Assembly: GCF_021129235.1 (NCBI RefSeq)
Contig: NZ_JAJOMA010000025.1
Span: 46,084 to 110,083 of the forward strand
Reading direction: 5' to 3'
Source: Kineosporia mesophila
Lineage (GTDB): Bacteria > Actinomycetota > Actinomycetes > Actinomycetales > Kineosporiaceae
DNA: 64,000 nt
Part shown: one piece after another, positions 29,863-38,045 of the stretch
Layout of the letters: every line of letters starts with the position of its first letter
Numbering within the stretch: the first letter of the stretch is position 1
Notes under the pieces: model-generated
Database searches by the model: none
Told to the model about the DNA's origin: nothing
What the model saw: only the letters and a program-made list of their open reading frames with translations
Position numbers and translations under genes: made by a program

Positions 29863-30434
29863 GCGCCACGACCACGGCGCCCAGCAACTGGAACATCGCC
29901 AATGCGCTGACGGGGCTGCGCATCGTGCTGGTGCCGTTCTTCGCCGTGCTGATGCTGCACGAAGACGGGCAGCAGACCAGCTGGCGGATCGCGGCCACCG
30001 TGGCCTTCGCCGCTGCGATCATCACCGATCGCATCGACGGGGACCTGGCGCGCAGCCGTGGTCTGGTCACCGACCTGGGCAAGATCGCCGACCCGATCGC
30101 CGACAAGGCCCTGATCGGTGCCGCGCTGATCTCGCTGTCGATCATCGGGTCGCTGTGGTGGTGGGTGACGGTGATCGTGCTCGTGCGCGAGCTCGGCATC
30201 ACGATCATGCGGTTCTTCATGATCCGGTACGGCGTGATGGCGGCCTCGAGGGGCGGCAAGGTGAAGACGGTCGCCCAGTCGGTCGCGATCCTGCTGATGA
30301 TCTGCCCGCTGCCCGACGCGGTGGAGCCGGTGTCGTTCGCCGCCATGGGCATCGCCGTCGCCCTGACGATGATCACCGGGCTGGACTACGTGTTCCAGGC
30401 CATGCGCCTGCGACGGGCCGGACGGCCGTCCTGA
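29859..30434 (+). CDS. pgsA: CDP-diacylglycerol-glycerol-3-phosphate 3-phosphatidyltransferase
   Basis: PgsA makes phosphatidylglycerophosphate, the first step to phosphatidylglycerol and cardiolipin in the membrane. The 191-residue protein has about five membrane helices and the CDP-alcohol phosphotransferase signature with all key acids: [20 protein letters not shown] followed by ADPIADK (D-G-x2-A-R-x8-G-x3-D-x3-D). The GTG start overlaps the rimO stop (GTGA). In actinomycetes this rimO-pgsA-cinA-clgR order is conserved, and M. tuberculosis pgsA3 occupies the same place. Confidence 0.94.
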   Translation: MSATTTAPSNWNIANALTGLRIVLVPFFAVLMLHEDGQQTSWRIAATVAFAAAIITDRIDGDLARSRGLVTDLGKIADPIADKALIGAALISLSIIGSLWWWVTVIVLVRELGITIMRFFMIRYGVMAASRGGKVKTVAQSVAILLMICPLPDAVEPVSFAAMGIAVALTMITGLDYVFQAMRLRRAGRPS

Positions 30435-30985
30435 CCGGCGTCACAGCTGCGGATGTCGACCGGGCCGCGGCCCGGATCGTTTCAGCCCTCAGCGAACAGG
30501 GGCGAACCCTGGCGGTCGCCGAATCCCTCACCGGGGGCCTGGTCTCGGCTTCTCTGGTGGCGGTTCCGGGTGCGTCGGCGGTGCTGCGCGGGGCTGTCGT
30601 CGCTTACGCAACTGAGGTCAAGAAAGACGTCCTGAGGGTCGATCCGGATCTGCTCTCGGCGAAAGGCCCGGTCGATCCGGACGTCGCGGCGCAGATGGCA
30701 ACCGGTGTCCGGCGCCTGCTGAAGGCCGATATCGGCATCGCCACGACCGGCGTCGCGGGGCCCGGGCCGGCCGACGGGGCACCCGCCGGACGGGTCTTCG
30801 TGGCCGTCGCCGGCCACCCGTCCGGTGATCATGAACCTGCGACTGATCAGCACTTTTACCCAGTCGTAGGTCACGACGGGGTCACGGCGCGGGTGGTCCG
30901 GCTCGACCTGCCCGGCGATCGCCCGGCTGTGCGGCTGGGCAGCGCCCTCCGGGTGCTCGAACTCCTCGCCGACGCCGTCGGCTGA
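30431..30985 (+). CDS. CinA family protein, nicotinamide-nucleotide amidohydrolase type
   Basis: A 184-residue stand-alone CinA C-terminal domain, the PncC type that deamidates nicotinamide mononucleotide in NAD salvage. Diagnostic blocks are TLAVAESLTGGLVSASLVAVPGAS, VVAYATEVKKDVL and GIATTGVAGPGPADGAPAGRVFVAV. Homologues start about 15-20 residues before TLAVAES. In this frame the only initiation-like codon there is CTG 30431, which overlaps the pgsA stop as CTGA; no ATG, GTG or TTG is available without entering pgsA by far. I therefore infer a coupled CTG start, with a sequencing error or an upstream start as alternatives. Confidence 0.88.
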   Translation: MTGVTAADVDRAAARIVSALSEQGRTLAVAESLTGGLVSASLVAVPGASAVLRGAVVAYATEVKKDVLRVDPDLLSAKGPVDPDVAAQMATGVRRLLKADIGIATTGVAGPGPADGAPAGRVFVAVAGHPSGDHEPATDQHFYPVVGHDGVTARVVRLDLPGDRPAVRLGSALRVLELLADAVG

Positions 30986-31392
30986 GACGGGCCCGGCGGC
31001 GCCACACCGGGTGCCTTTCGTCAAGAGCCCATCAAAGATGAGTCGGGTAGCCTCAACCCCGGAACACCACGGCCTCGTCTGCCGTTGATGCTCACATGTC
31101 GCCAGCTGCCAACCGGTCCGAAAGCGCTGTCTCGGCACGCGCAGTTCGGACTCCTACGCGACCGTTGTCGGTGCCGCGGGGTACGGTAAAACCACCACGA
31201 CGTCCATCGGCCGGTCCCCACGATCCGCGCACGCTGAACGACCGGGGTACAGAACAGTCCGTCAAGACGAACGGACGCCGGACTGTCGGCCACACGGTCG
31301 TAACGGTTCGGGGGCAAGATGGTGTCAACACCGTCGAGTCCCGTCTTCCGGGCGGGGCGCCGAGGGTAGGACCACAGAAAGGAGGGCGCGCC
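30986..31392 (+). other. clgR upstream region, no gene
   Basis: About 400 bp with no convincing ORF in register with codon bias. It must hold the clgR promoter. I looked for a ClgR-type site (CGCY-N3-RGCG) for autoregulation and found no convincing match. A short palindrome GGTGT/CA/ACACC lies at about 31320. Several short GTCGG-rich stretches occur, but no clear -35/-10 pair. Confidence 0.5.
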
Positions 31393-31704
31393 ATGGTGCT
31401 TCTACGGCAGGAGATCGGCGACGTGCTCCGTGATGCCAGGCGCCAGCAGGGTCGCACTCTGCGAGAGGTGTCATCGGTGGCCCGTGTCTCCCTCGGCTAT
31501 TTGAGCGAGGTCGAGCGCGGACAGAAGGAAGCGTCGTCCGAACTGTTGGCCTCGATCTGCGGAGCGCTCGCCGTTCCGCTGTCCTCGGTGCTGCACGAGG
31601 TGAGTGAACGGGTCGCCGCGGCCGAGAGCCTGGTGCCCGCCGCCGTCCGCGTGCCCGACACCGTTCCCGACGGGCTGGCCGACGAGCTGGCCGGAGCCGC
31701 ATAA
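31393..31704 (+). CDS. clgR: transcriptional regulator ClgR (XRE family)
   Basis: ClgR activates the clp protease genes and related proteostasis genes in actinomycetes and is itself removed by Clp proteolysis. The 103-residue protein is a single XRE helix-turn-helix: [57 protein letters not shown], which matches ClgR closely, including the [14 protein letters not shown] recognition helix. The ATG follows an ideal AAAGGAGG by 7 nt. It lies after pgsA and cinA as in Streptomyces and Mycobacterium. The C-terminus ends in Ala-Ala (ELAGAA), consistent with the Clp-dependent turnover known for ClgR. A classic terminator follows at once. Confidence 0.92.
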   Translation: MVLLRQEIGDVLRDARRQQGRTLREVSSVARVSLGYLSEVERGQKEASSELLASICGALAVPLSSVLHEVSERVAAAESLVPAAVRVPDTVPDGLADELAGAA

Positions 31705-31719
31705 ACCCAGAGCTTTGCC

Positions 31720-31765
31720 AACGGCACTGTCCCCGGACCACAGGGTCCGGGGACAGTGCCGTTTT
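31720..31765 (+). terminator. rho-independent terminator of clgR
   Basis: A perfect 20-bp stem (arm AACGGCACTGTCCCCGGACC) with an ACAG loop is followed by a TTTT run at 31762-31765. It starts 16 bp after the clgR stop and also faces the convergent EamA gene. Confidence 0.95.
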
Positions 31766-31848
31766 CGTCGGTGGCCAGGTTCGCCGCACCGCAGGCTGCC
31801 TCTGTGCTGCCTGGCCCACCTTGCCTGATCACGCACAGGGGGAAGCGG

Positions 31849-32814
31849 TCAGAGGCGCTGGGTGGACCGGGGTTGTCGGGGTAGGTCGTCGGGGCGTTCT
31901 GCCGGCTCCGGGCCTTCGTTCGTGTCCGTGCTGACGTCCGGGTCATCGCCCACACCGAGCAGGACGACCGCCCCGGCACTGATCAGCAGACCGAGAACCG
32001 TCGAGATCCTCAGCGGCTGACCGAACATCGGCACCGCCCACAGGGCCGTGGCCCCGGGCGTCAGGTAGAGCAGGACGCTGGCGCGGGCCGCCCCGTCGCG
32101 GGCGGTGACGAGGTAGTAGAGGCAGTAGCTGCCGATGCCGGCCGCGACCGACCAGGCCACGGCCATCCAGAAGCCCACGGTCAGGGGAGGCGTCAGGTGG
32201 CCCGCGCCGGCGGCGTAGACGGTGAAGAAGCCCGCGGTGAAAACGGCCTGCACGGCCAGGGTCTGCATGAGCGGCGGGGTGGGCGGCGCCGACCAGTGTT
32301 GCTGCAGCAGGGTTCCGGCGGTCAGGGCCAGCATGGCCAGCAGGGGCAGGAGCAGGGCCACCCCGGAGACCCCGGCGCGCAGGTCCCCGGCCGCGGTCAG
32401 CGCCACTCCGGCGGTCCCCAGCACCAGTCCGGCCAGATGCCGGACCTGAAGCCTCTGCGCGTTCAGCAGGACAGCGGCTGTGAACACCAGAGCCGGTTGC
32501 AGCGCGGCGATCAGGGCCGAGGTGCCGGCCGGAACCCCGGCCGAGGCGGCCCAGAAGACGCCGCCCAGATAGAGACACTGGCACAGCAGCGAGAGCACGG
32601 CCTGGCGGATCCATTCCTGCCGGTCCAGGCGGGTGGCGGCGCGCAGGGCCCAGGGCAGCAGGACGACCGCAGTCACCAGGCAGCGCCAGGTCAGCAGCGT
32701 GTCCGGGGCGGCGTGCCGCGCTCCGAGCTCGGCCCCGATGAAGCCCGAACTCCACACCGCGACGATGGCGGAGCCACGCAGCGCAGCGTTCGACAGAGGG
32801 TTTCCGATAGCCAT
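31849..32814 (-). CDS. EamA/DMT family transporter (drug/metabolite exporter)
   Basis: A 321-residue inner-membrane protein with ten hydrophobic helices arranged as two EamA repeats (about 10-140 and 150-290). The start of each repeat carries the family pattern: AIVAVWSSGFIGAELGARHAAPDTLLTWRCLVTA in the first, and a related YLTPGATALWAVPMFGQPL in the second. The C-terminal 35 residues are acidic, polar and cytoplasmic. Substrates of this family are amino acids, metabolites or drugs and cannot be predicted here. ATG 32814 is chosen because the upstream open frame runs across the divergent promoter. It is divergent from a TetR gene, the probable regulator. Confidence 0.87.
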   Translation of the reverse strand: MAIGNPLSNAALRGSAIVAVWSSGFIGAELGARHAAPDTLLTWRCLVTAVVLLPWALRAATRLDRQEWIRQAVLSLLCQCLYLGGVFWAASAGVPAGTSALIAALQPALVFTAAVLLNAQRLQVRHLAGLVLGTAGVALTAAGDLRAGVSGVALLLPLLAMLALTAGTLLQQHWSAPPTPPLMQTLAVQAVFTAGFFTVYAAGAGHLTPPLTVGFWMAVAWSVAAGIGSYCLYYLVTARDGAARASVLLYLTPGATALWAVPMFGQPLRISTVLGLLISAGAVVLLGVGDDPDVSTDTNEGPEPAERPDDLPRQPRSTQRL

Positions 32815-32830
32815 GGCGGCAGGTAACCAC

Positions 32831-32845
32831 ACCGGTCGGTATACT
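32831..32845 (+). promoter_or_regulatory. possible tetR promoter and operator
   Basis: The 61-bp divergent gap contains ACCGGTCGGT directly followed by TATACT, a good -10 for the tetR direction. CGGTCGGTAT resembles one half of palindromes bound by TetR proteins, but the other half is poorly conserved. The placement between regulator and exporter supports an operator. Confidence 0.35.
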
Positions 32846-32875
32846 CGCAGTGCACCGACGACGAGGAGAACTCCT

Positions 32876-33493
32876 GTGCTGCAGATACCCACGACCCTCG
32901 ACGAGACCACGCCGGCCTCGCTACGTCCGGTGCTGACGCCGATGCCGGTGATGACCCAGGCGGGCACGCGGCTTCTGGATGCGGCGGGTGATCTCTTCTA
33001 CGACCGCGGGGTGCGGGCCGTTGGGGTGGACCTGATCGCCGAGACCGCCGGCACAACGAAGAAAACCCTCTACGACCGGTTCGGCTCCAAGGACGCGCTC
33101 GTGCGGCTGTACCTGCTGCAACGGGCCGGCCGCTGGCGCGAGCACCTGCTGGCCCGGCTCGAGAGCGCTCCCGCAGACAGCGAGTCCCAGGTGCTGACGG
33201 TCTTCGACGTGCTGGAGGCATGGATGGGACCCCAGCGACGCGGCTGCGCCTTCGTCAATGCCTATGCCGAACTCGGCGACACCGACCACCCCGCCGTCCC
33301 CGTCATCCGCGCCGAGAAAGCCTGGATGCGCACCCTGTTCGACATACTCACCGGTGACCCGGTCCTCGGCGGCCACCTGCACCTGCTCTACGAGGGCACC
33401 CTCGTCCTCCTCACCGCTGGCGCGAATCCGCAAGCGGTGCCGGAGGGCCGAGCCGCAGCCCGGTCAGCGATGGCAGCCCACCACCACCCCTGA
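32876..33493 (+). CDS. TetR family transcriptional regulator
   Basis: A 205-residue one-component repressor. The TetR HTH is near residues 28-70: LLDAAGDLFYDRGVRAVGVDLIAETAGTTKKTLYDRFGSKDALV, with recognition helix TTKKTLYDRF. The C-terminal ligand domain is helical and carries RGCAFVNAYAELGD, a feature of a TetR subgroup often beside transporters. The GTG start follows GAGGAG by 7 nt. It is divergent from the EamA exporter by 61 bp, so it most likely represses that exporter and itself. The ligand is unknown. Confidence 0.88.
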   Translation: MLQIPTTLDETTPASLRPVLTPMPVMTQAGTRLLDAAGDLFYDRGVRAVGVDLIAETAGTTKKTLYDRFGSKDALVRLYLLQRAGRWREHLLARLESAPADSESQVLTVFDVLEAWMGPQRRGCAFVNAYAELGDTDHPAVPVIRAEKAWMRTLFDILTGDPVLGGHLHLLYEGTLVLLTAGANPQAVPEGRAAARSAMAAHHHP

Positions 33494-33513
33494 CCCTTCC
33501 CCCCTCCTTGTTC

Positions 33514-33594
33514 GTGATCATGCAAAATCTCCCCGGAGTTCTAGAACTCTCACTCAGGGAGTTCTAGAACTCGGGGAAGATTTTGCATGATCAC
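33514..33594 (+). repeat. long palindromic repeat, CGTGATCATGC family
   Basis: Two 36-nt arms (33514-33549 and 33559-33594) are near-perfect reverse complements around a 9-nt centre. Each arm runs GTGATCATGCAAAATCT, then CCCCG, then the 14-bp self-palindrome GAGTTCTAGAACTC. It lies between the convergent tetR and nei2 genes, where it would form a strong hairpin in either transcript. Confidence 0.93.
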
Positions 33595-33683
33595 GGAGGG
33601 GTGGGTGCCTGGCTCGGGGAACCGGTGGCAGGCCGGGGACTGCGTGGTCACGAGGGGAGCGTTCACCGCACGAGCTGACCTGA

Positions 33684-34583
33684 TCAGCGGCGGTAGGGCG
33701 CCCGGCCGGGCCGGCGGGCGGCGGAACGCACGCCGGGGCCGTCGCGACGGACCGCACCCAAGGGGCGCCGTGCGCGTCCATCATCGGTAGGGACGACCCC
33801 CGGCTGGCAGTGGGGACACCAGAAGATCGGTCGGTCGGTCGGGGGCTCGCCCAGCGGGGCGACCCGGATCGTGGTGCCGCAGCGACGGCAGGGCCGGCCC
33901 GAGCGGGCGTGCACGTACGCTTCCTGCCCCTTGCGCGCATTGCCGGTGGTGACCTGGGTGGCGCGGTCGACGTTCACCGTCATCAACCGGTGTGCCATCT
34001 GCACGAGTTCGGGGAGCCGGGTGACCTCGGCGGTCGGCGTCCAGGGATTCACGCCCCGCAGGAAAGCCGCCTCACTCATGAAGAACGTGCCGATCCCGGC
34101 GATCACCCGCTGGTCGAGCAGCACCAGGCCGATTTCTCGTTGTCCCTGGTCGCGCACGCGTTGCGTGGCAATGGCGGTGTCCCAGCCGGGCGCGAGGATG
34201 TCCAGGCCCAGATGGCCGACCAGCGTGTGCTCGCGGTCGGTGGCGACCAGATCCATCATGCCGAGGTGGTGGCCGATCGCCGTCCACTCCGGGTTGGCCA
34301 GGATCGCCCGGATCTCGTGCTCGGTGCGCGCCTGTCGCCACGGTTCGCCGGTGCGGTGGACGTGCCACGAGCCCTCCATCCGCAGATGGCTGTGCAGCGT
34401 GGCGTTCTGCTCCAGGCGCATGAGCAGGTGCTTCCCGGTAGCCACGACCTCGAGCACCTCGAGCCCGACCAGGTTCTCGTCGGCGAGGGAGGGCCAGCGC
34501 AGGTCGGCGGTGATCAGCTTCCGCCCGGCCAGTGCGGCGTGCAGCCGGCGCGCGGTCCGCAGCACCACATCACCTTCGGGCAT
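33684..34583 (-). CDS. Fpg/Nei family DNA glycosylase, Nei2-like
   Basis: A base-excision-repair glycosylase/AP lyase for oxidised bases. The 299-residue protein starts MPEGD, placing the catalytic Pro2 and Glu3 exactly, and VVLRTARRLHAALAG matches actinobacterial Nei2 (endonuclease VIII type). The helix-two-turn-helix region is IAGIGTFFMSEAAFLRGVNP (about 161-180). A zinc finger with C232, C235, C256 and C259 ends the core. The last 40 residues are Arg-rich and probably bind DNA non-specifically. ATG 34583 is chosen because cleavage of the initiator Met must expose Pro2. Its role is oxidative DNA damage repair. Confidence 0.92.
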   Translation of the reverse strand: MPEGDVVLRTARRLHAALAGRKLITADLRWPSLADENLVGLEVLEVVATGKHLLMRLEQNATLHSHLRMEGSWHVHRTGEPWRQARTEHEIRAILANPEWTAIGHHLGMMDLVATDREHTLVGHLGLDILAPGWDTAIATQRVRDQGQREIGLVLLDQRVIAGIGTFFMSEAAFLRGVNPWTPTAEVTRLPELVQMAHRLMTVNVDRATQVTTGNARKGQEAYVHARSGRPCRRCGTTIRVAPLGEPPTDRPIFWCPHCQPGVVPTDDGRARRPLGAVRRDGPGVRSAARRPGRAPYRR

Positions 34584-34656
34584 CCGCCCAGCATGCCCGC
34601 AGGTTCCGGGTGCGTCGTGCCGACGTGGCCGGGGGAATATCAACAAGGAGTGTTGT

Positions 34657-34670
34657 ACAAGAAATCTTGT
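34657..34670 (+). promoter_or_regulatory. putative ArsR operator
   Basis: The perfect inverted repeat ACAAGA/AA/TCTTGT lies 18 bp before the regulator start, overlapping a TTGTACAAG element. It is AT-rich compared with everything around it. Size and position suit an ArsR/winged-helix autoregulatory site. Confidence 0.5.
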
Positions 34671-34687
34671 GGAAGTACCATGATCTC

Positions 34688-35422
34688 ATGGCGCGGTCTA
34701 GTGAGCGGGATGAACAGGGGACGCCCCGGGAGGCTGGGGCGCACGAGGTCACCGTGTCCGGTGAGGGCGGCGGGGAATTGAGGACGCCCCCCACCAGGTC
34801 GGTGGGCGGTCCCGTCCCGGAGTCGGGAGGCACGGCGGAAACGCCCCGCTCCGGAGCCGGCACGGTCAACCTCAGTGACCCGAAAGCGATGCGGGCGCTG
34901 GCTCATCCGCTCCGGATCGCGGTGCTCGGCGAGCTGCGGGTGCGGGGGCCGCAGAGCGTGGGCATGCTCGGCGACCTGCTCGACGAGGCTCCCGGATCGA
35001 TCAGCTATCACGTGGGCAAGCTGGCCCAGTTCGGGTTCGTCGAAGAGGCGCCCGAGCTGGCGCGTGATCGGCGCGAGCGCTGGTGGAGGGCCTCGCACAC
35101 GCACACCTCGTGGTCGCCGGCCGAAGACCTGAAAGACCCCGAAAGGCTGCTGGCCTCGGGGGCTCTGCGCCGGACGATCGCGCAGCGCTACGCCCAGACC
35201 TTCGACCAGTACCTGACCGCGGAGCCGGCGATGGCCCCGGACTGGGTGGCCGCCGCGACCACCGGGGACTCGTTCCTGCACCTGACCCTCGAGCAAATGC
35301 GTGAACTGCAGGACGAGCTCAACGGTCTGGTGGGGCGCTGGGAGGAGAAGGCGGCCCAAGGTGCCCAGGACGGGACGGAGACGGTCATCCTCATCTACCA
35401 GCTCTTCCGGAGGCCGGAATGA
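34688..35422 (+). CDS. ArsR-like winged-helix regulator of the downstream MFS transporter
   Basis: A 244-residue regulator. Residues 1-60 are polar, Gly/Glu/Pro-rich and probably disordered. The winged helix is at about 65-135: MRALAHPLRIAVLGELRVRGPQSVGMLGDLLDEAPGSISYHVGKLAQFGFVEEAPE, then the wing RDRRERWWRASHTH. This matches the ArsR/HTH_20 type often paired with MFS exporters. The remaining helices, including YAQTFDQYL and ALEQMRELQDELNGLV-like segments, form the dimer/ligand part. Its stop overlaps the MFS start (ATGA). A palindrome upstream suggests autoregulation. Confidence 0.87.
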   Translation: MARSSERDEQGTPREAGAHEVTVSGEGGGELRTPPTRSVGGPVPESGGTAETPRSGAGTVNLSDPKAMRALAHPLRIAVLGELRVRGPQSVGMLGDLLDEAPGSISYHVGKLAQFGFVEEAPELARDRRERWWRASHTHTSWSPAEDLKDPERLLASGALRRTIAQRYAQTFDQYLTAEPAMAPDWVAAATTGDSFLHLTLEQMRELQDELNGLVGRWEEKAAQGAQDGTETVILIYQLFRRPE

Positions 35423-36813
35423 CGCTCGGGACGAAGCGCGCCACACCGCTCTTCGCGCTCTATGCGGCGCACACGATCTCGCTGACCGGCAACATGATCA
35501 CGCTGATCTCGCTGCCTCTCTACGTGCTCGCGCGCACCGGGTCGGCCTCTGCCACCGGGGTCGCGGGCGTGGTCGCGACGCTGCCCATCGTGCTGGGCGA
35601 TCTGTTCGGCGGGGCGGTGGTCGACCGGCTCGGCTACCGGCGGGCGAGCATCCTCACCGATGTGTTCGGCGGCAGCATGATCGCGATGGTGCCGCTGCTG
35701 CACGTGAGTGTCGGCATTCCGCTGTGGGCGGTGTTCGCGTTCGCCTTCGTCGGATCCCTGGTCGACGCGCCGGGGCAGACCGCACGCCGGGCCCTGCTGC
35801 CCGACGTCGCCCAGGAGGCCGGTGTTCCCCTGGAACGCGCCGTCGGCTGGATGGAGGCGGCCGAGCGCGGGGCCCGGTTGCTCGGGGCACCCGCGGCCGG
35901 CTTCCTGGTCGTGGTGCTGGGTTCCCTGGAGGCCCTCTTCGTCGACACTGCCACGTTCCTCGTCTCGGCGCTGCTCGTGGCCCGCCTCGTGACCTTCCGG
36001 ACAACAATGGTGGACGCCCACGAGGACGCGGTTCCCTCGTCCACCATCAGTGCGGGGCCGGTGGACGAGGGCTACTGGAGAGGCCTGAAGGAAGGGCTGG
36101 TGTTTCTCGTCCACGACCGGTTGCTGCGGGCCATCGTGCTCCTCGTCGTGGTCACGAATCTCTTCGACGCCGCGAGCAGCACCGTGCTGATGCCGGTCTA
36201 CGCGCAACGGGAGCTCGGGGGAGCGGTCGCGCTCGGCCTGCTGATCGGGGCCATGGGCGGTGGGGCCATGGTCGGATCGCTGCTGTTCGGGGTGATCGGT
36301 CATCGGCTGCCGCGACGGCCCACCCTCGTCATTGCCTTCACCCTGGCCGGCGGACCGGTGTTCCTGGCACTGGCGGCCGGGGTGCCGTTCTGGATGCTGC
36401 TCGTGGTGAAGGCCCTGGCCGGGCTCAGTGCCGGGGCGGTCAACCCGATCCTCGGCACCGTGGAGCTGGAACGCATCCCGCCCCGGATGCGGGCCCGGGT
36501 GTTCGGCCTGGTCGGCGCCGGATGCTGGGCCGGGATGCCGCTCGGCAGCCTGTTCGCGGGGTTCGCCGTCGATCACGCGGGGCTGCGCCCGACCCTGGTC
36601 TTCATCGGCATCTTCTACATCGTCATGACTCTCCAGCCCCTGCGGGGCGGTGCCTGGCGGGAGATGGATCGTCAGATCCCGGCGGTCCCGGAACTCCAGC
36701 CTGTCATCGGGAAGGTCGAGGTCCAGGACCTGTCCTGTGGCCCGGCCGCAGGCCCGGACGGCCGCTTGCGGTCGCCCTCCGTGCGGTGCTGTACTGACGC
36801 TCGCACGAAGTAA
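35419..36813 (+). CDS. MFS transporter coupled to the ArsR-type regulator
   Basis: A 464-residue transporter with 12 predicted membrane helices. Residues 1-30 contain LFALYAAHTISLTGNMITLISLPLYVL, and the loop between helices 2 and 3 carries DLFGGAVVDRLGYRRA (the G-x-x-x-D-R-x-G-x-R/K motif of the family). A central cytoplasmic loop lies at about 195-230. The C-terminal 60 residues are polar with two adjacent cysteines and probably cytoplasmic. It resembles small-molecule/drug exporters of the enterobactin-exporter-like group, but no substrate can be named. The ATG overlaps the regulator stop by 4 bp, so the regulator and pump form one operon. Confidence 0.87.
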   Translation: MTLGTKRATPLFALYAAHTISLTGNMITLISLPLYVLARTGSASATGVAGVVATLPIVLGDLFGGAVVDRLGYRRASILTDVFGGSMIAMVPLLHVSVGIPLWAVFAFAFVGSLVDAPGQTARRALLPDVAQEAGVPLERAVGWMEAAERGARLLGAPAAGFLVVVLGSLEALFVDTATFLVSALLVARLVTFRTTMVDAHEDAVPSSTISAGPVDEGYWRGLKEGLVFLVHDRLLRAIVLLVVVTNLFDAASSTVLMPVYAQRELGGAVALGLLIGAMGGGAMVGSLLFGVIGHRLPRRPTLVIAFTLAGGPVFLALAAGVPFWMLLVVKALAGLSAGAVNPILGTVELERIPPRMRARVFGLVGAGCWAGMPLGSLFAGFAVDHAGLRPTLVFIGIFYIVMTLQPLRGGAWREMDRQIPAVPELQPVIGKVEVQDLSCGPAAGPDGRLRSPSVRCCTDARTK

Positions 36814-36825
36814 TTGAGTTCTCAA
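36814..36825 (+). promoter_or_regulatory. palindrome before the FMN reductase gene
   Basis: TTGAG/TT/CTCAA, a perfect 12-bp inverted repeat, ends 2 bp before the ATG at 36828 in an unusually AT-rich patch (TAATTGAGTTCTCAAG). It could be an operator for an unidentified regulator, overlapping the ribosome loading site. Confidence 0.4.
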
Positions 36826-36827
36826 GT

Positions 36828-37406
36828 ATGGAGAAGATCATGAAGATCGGCATCATCGTCGGATCCATCCGTGACGGCGCGCGGCGCAGCGAGTCGATCG
36901 CCAAGTGGGTGCTGTCGGCGACCGACGGGCGTACCGACGCGCAGTTCGAGCTGATCGACCTGAAGGCGTTCGACGTGCCGCTGCTGACCTCGCCCGTGGT
37001 CCCGGCCGCGGCCGGCAGGCAGTACGAGTCGGAGAACGTGCGCCGCTGGAGCGCCGCCATCGACGCCTGCGACGGGTACGTCTTCGTGACGCCCGAGTAC
37101 AACCACAGCGTCCCGGGCGCCTTCAAGAACGCCGTCGACTCGCTCGGGTCGGAATGGGCCGGCAAGCCCGTCGGTTTCGTCTCCTTCGGGGCCGACGGGG
37201 GCATCCGCGCCGTCGAGCACTGGCGCCAGATCGTGGCGAACTTTCACATGGTCGACGTGCGGGCCCAGGTGGCGTTCTCGATGTTCTTCGACGTCGAGGG
37301 GAGCACCCAGGAGTTCGCCCCGCTGGAGCGCCGTCAGGGTGAGATCCAGGGGCTGCTCGACCAGCTCGTCGCATCCGTGAAGCTGCACGCGCAGTCCCCG
37401 GCCTGA
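36828..37406 (+). CDS. NAD(P)H-dependent FMN reductase
   Basis: A 192-residue flavodoxin-fold reductase (NADPH-dependent FMN reductase/azoreductase family), which passes electrons from NAD(P)H through bound FMN to quinones, azo dyes, chromate or similar acceptors. The FMN phosphate loop is IGIIVGSIRDGARRSESIA, and TPEYNHSVPGAFKNAVDSLG is the conserved FMN isoalloxazine-binding block; SFGADGGIRAVEHWRQIV follows. ATG 36828 or 36840 can be the start, the latter giving MKIGIIVGS. The gene stands alone after the MFS gene, with a short palindrome in front. Its physiological acceptor is unknown. Confidence 0.9.
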   Translation: MEKIMKIGIIVGSIRDGARRSESIAKWVLSATDGRTDAQFELIDLKAFDVPLLTSPVVPAAAGRQYESENVRRWSAAIDACDGYVFVTPEYNHSVPGAFKNAVDSLGSEWAGKPVGFVSFGADGGIRAVEHWRQIVANFHMVDVRAQVAFSMFFDVEGSTQEFAPLERRQGEIQGLLDQLVASVKLHAQSPA

Positions 37407-37480
37407 TCAGCCCGCAGGGCTGAACGCTGTCACCGGCCCGGTCGGCCGGCGCCGGGAGGGGCTTCTCCGGCCGGCCGCCT

Positions 37481-37537
37481 CTGCGTGATCGTGCCCGTCC
37501 TGCTGGCGATCCCTGGGCTGAGGGCATGATCACGCAG
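37481..37537 (+). repeat. palindromic repeat, CGTGATCATGC family
   Basis: CTGCGTGATCGTGCCC (37481-37496) pairs with GGGCATGATCACGCAG (37522-37537) with one mismatch, around a 25-nt centre. It lies between the FMN reductase gene and the phosphatase gene and shares only the CGTGATC(A/G)TGC core with the other copies. Confidence 0.75.
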
Positions 37538-37560
37538 GTGATGCAGCGACACGGTGAGGG

Positions 37561-38031
37561 ATGCGGCACCCCGGAACGGGTGTGGTTCACGTGAGCGGGG
37601 ACCCGGCCTGGGAGCCGGGTGCCCGGGGCGTGCTGGAGCTGCCCTCCGGTCGCCTCGTGCGGGGCCGGGGCCTGCGTGAGGGCCCACCGGTCGGCCCTGA
37701 CCCGCACTTCGGCGTCTACCTGCTGGGACAGTCGCCACCGGCAGTGGTGTGGGAGTCCCGCTGGATCCGCTGGCCCGACTTCCGCCTGCCCGCCGACCGC
37801 AACGCCGCCCGCAACACCTTGCGCGAGGTCTGGTCCCGGGCGGGCGACGAACGCGTCGAGCTGGCCTGCCGGGGTGGACGCGGGCGCACCGGCACAGCGC
37901 TGGCCTGCCTCGCGGTGCTCGACGGGGTGCCGCCCGGGCTCGCCGTGGCCTACGTGCGGGAGCGGTACTCCCGGCACGCCGTCGAAACACCTTGGCAGAG
38001 AAGGTACGTGGAGCGCTTCGGTCCGGCCTGA
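37561..38031 (+). CDS. small protein-tyrosine-phosphatase-like protein
   Basis: A 156-residue protein with the hallmarks of a cysteine-based phosphatase: WPDF at 71-74 is a WPD-type loop with general acid Asp73, and the P-loop CRGGRGRTG has nucleophile Cys103 and Arg109 (C-x5-R). The product is shorter than classical tyrosine phosphatases and close to the compact DSP-like phosphatases. It is cytosolic with no signal peptide. ATG 37561 is used, though GTG 37582 or 37591 would shorten it by 7-10 residues without harming the fold. No kinase lies nearby, so its substrate is open. Confidence 0.8.
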   Translation: MRHPGTGVVHVSGDPAWEPGARGVLELPSGRLVRGRGLREGPPVGPDPHFGVYLLGQSPPAVVWESRWIRWPDFRLPADRNAARNTLREVWSRAGDERVELACRGGRGRTGTALACLAVLDGVPPGLAVAYVRERYSRHAVETPWQRRYVERFGPA

Positions 38032-38045
38032 GGTTCGGGCACCCG

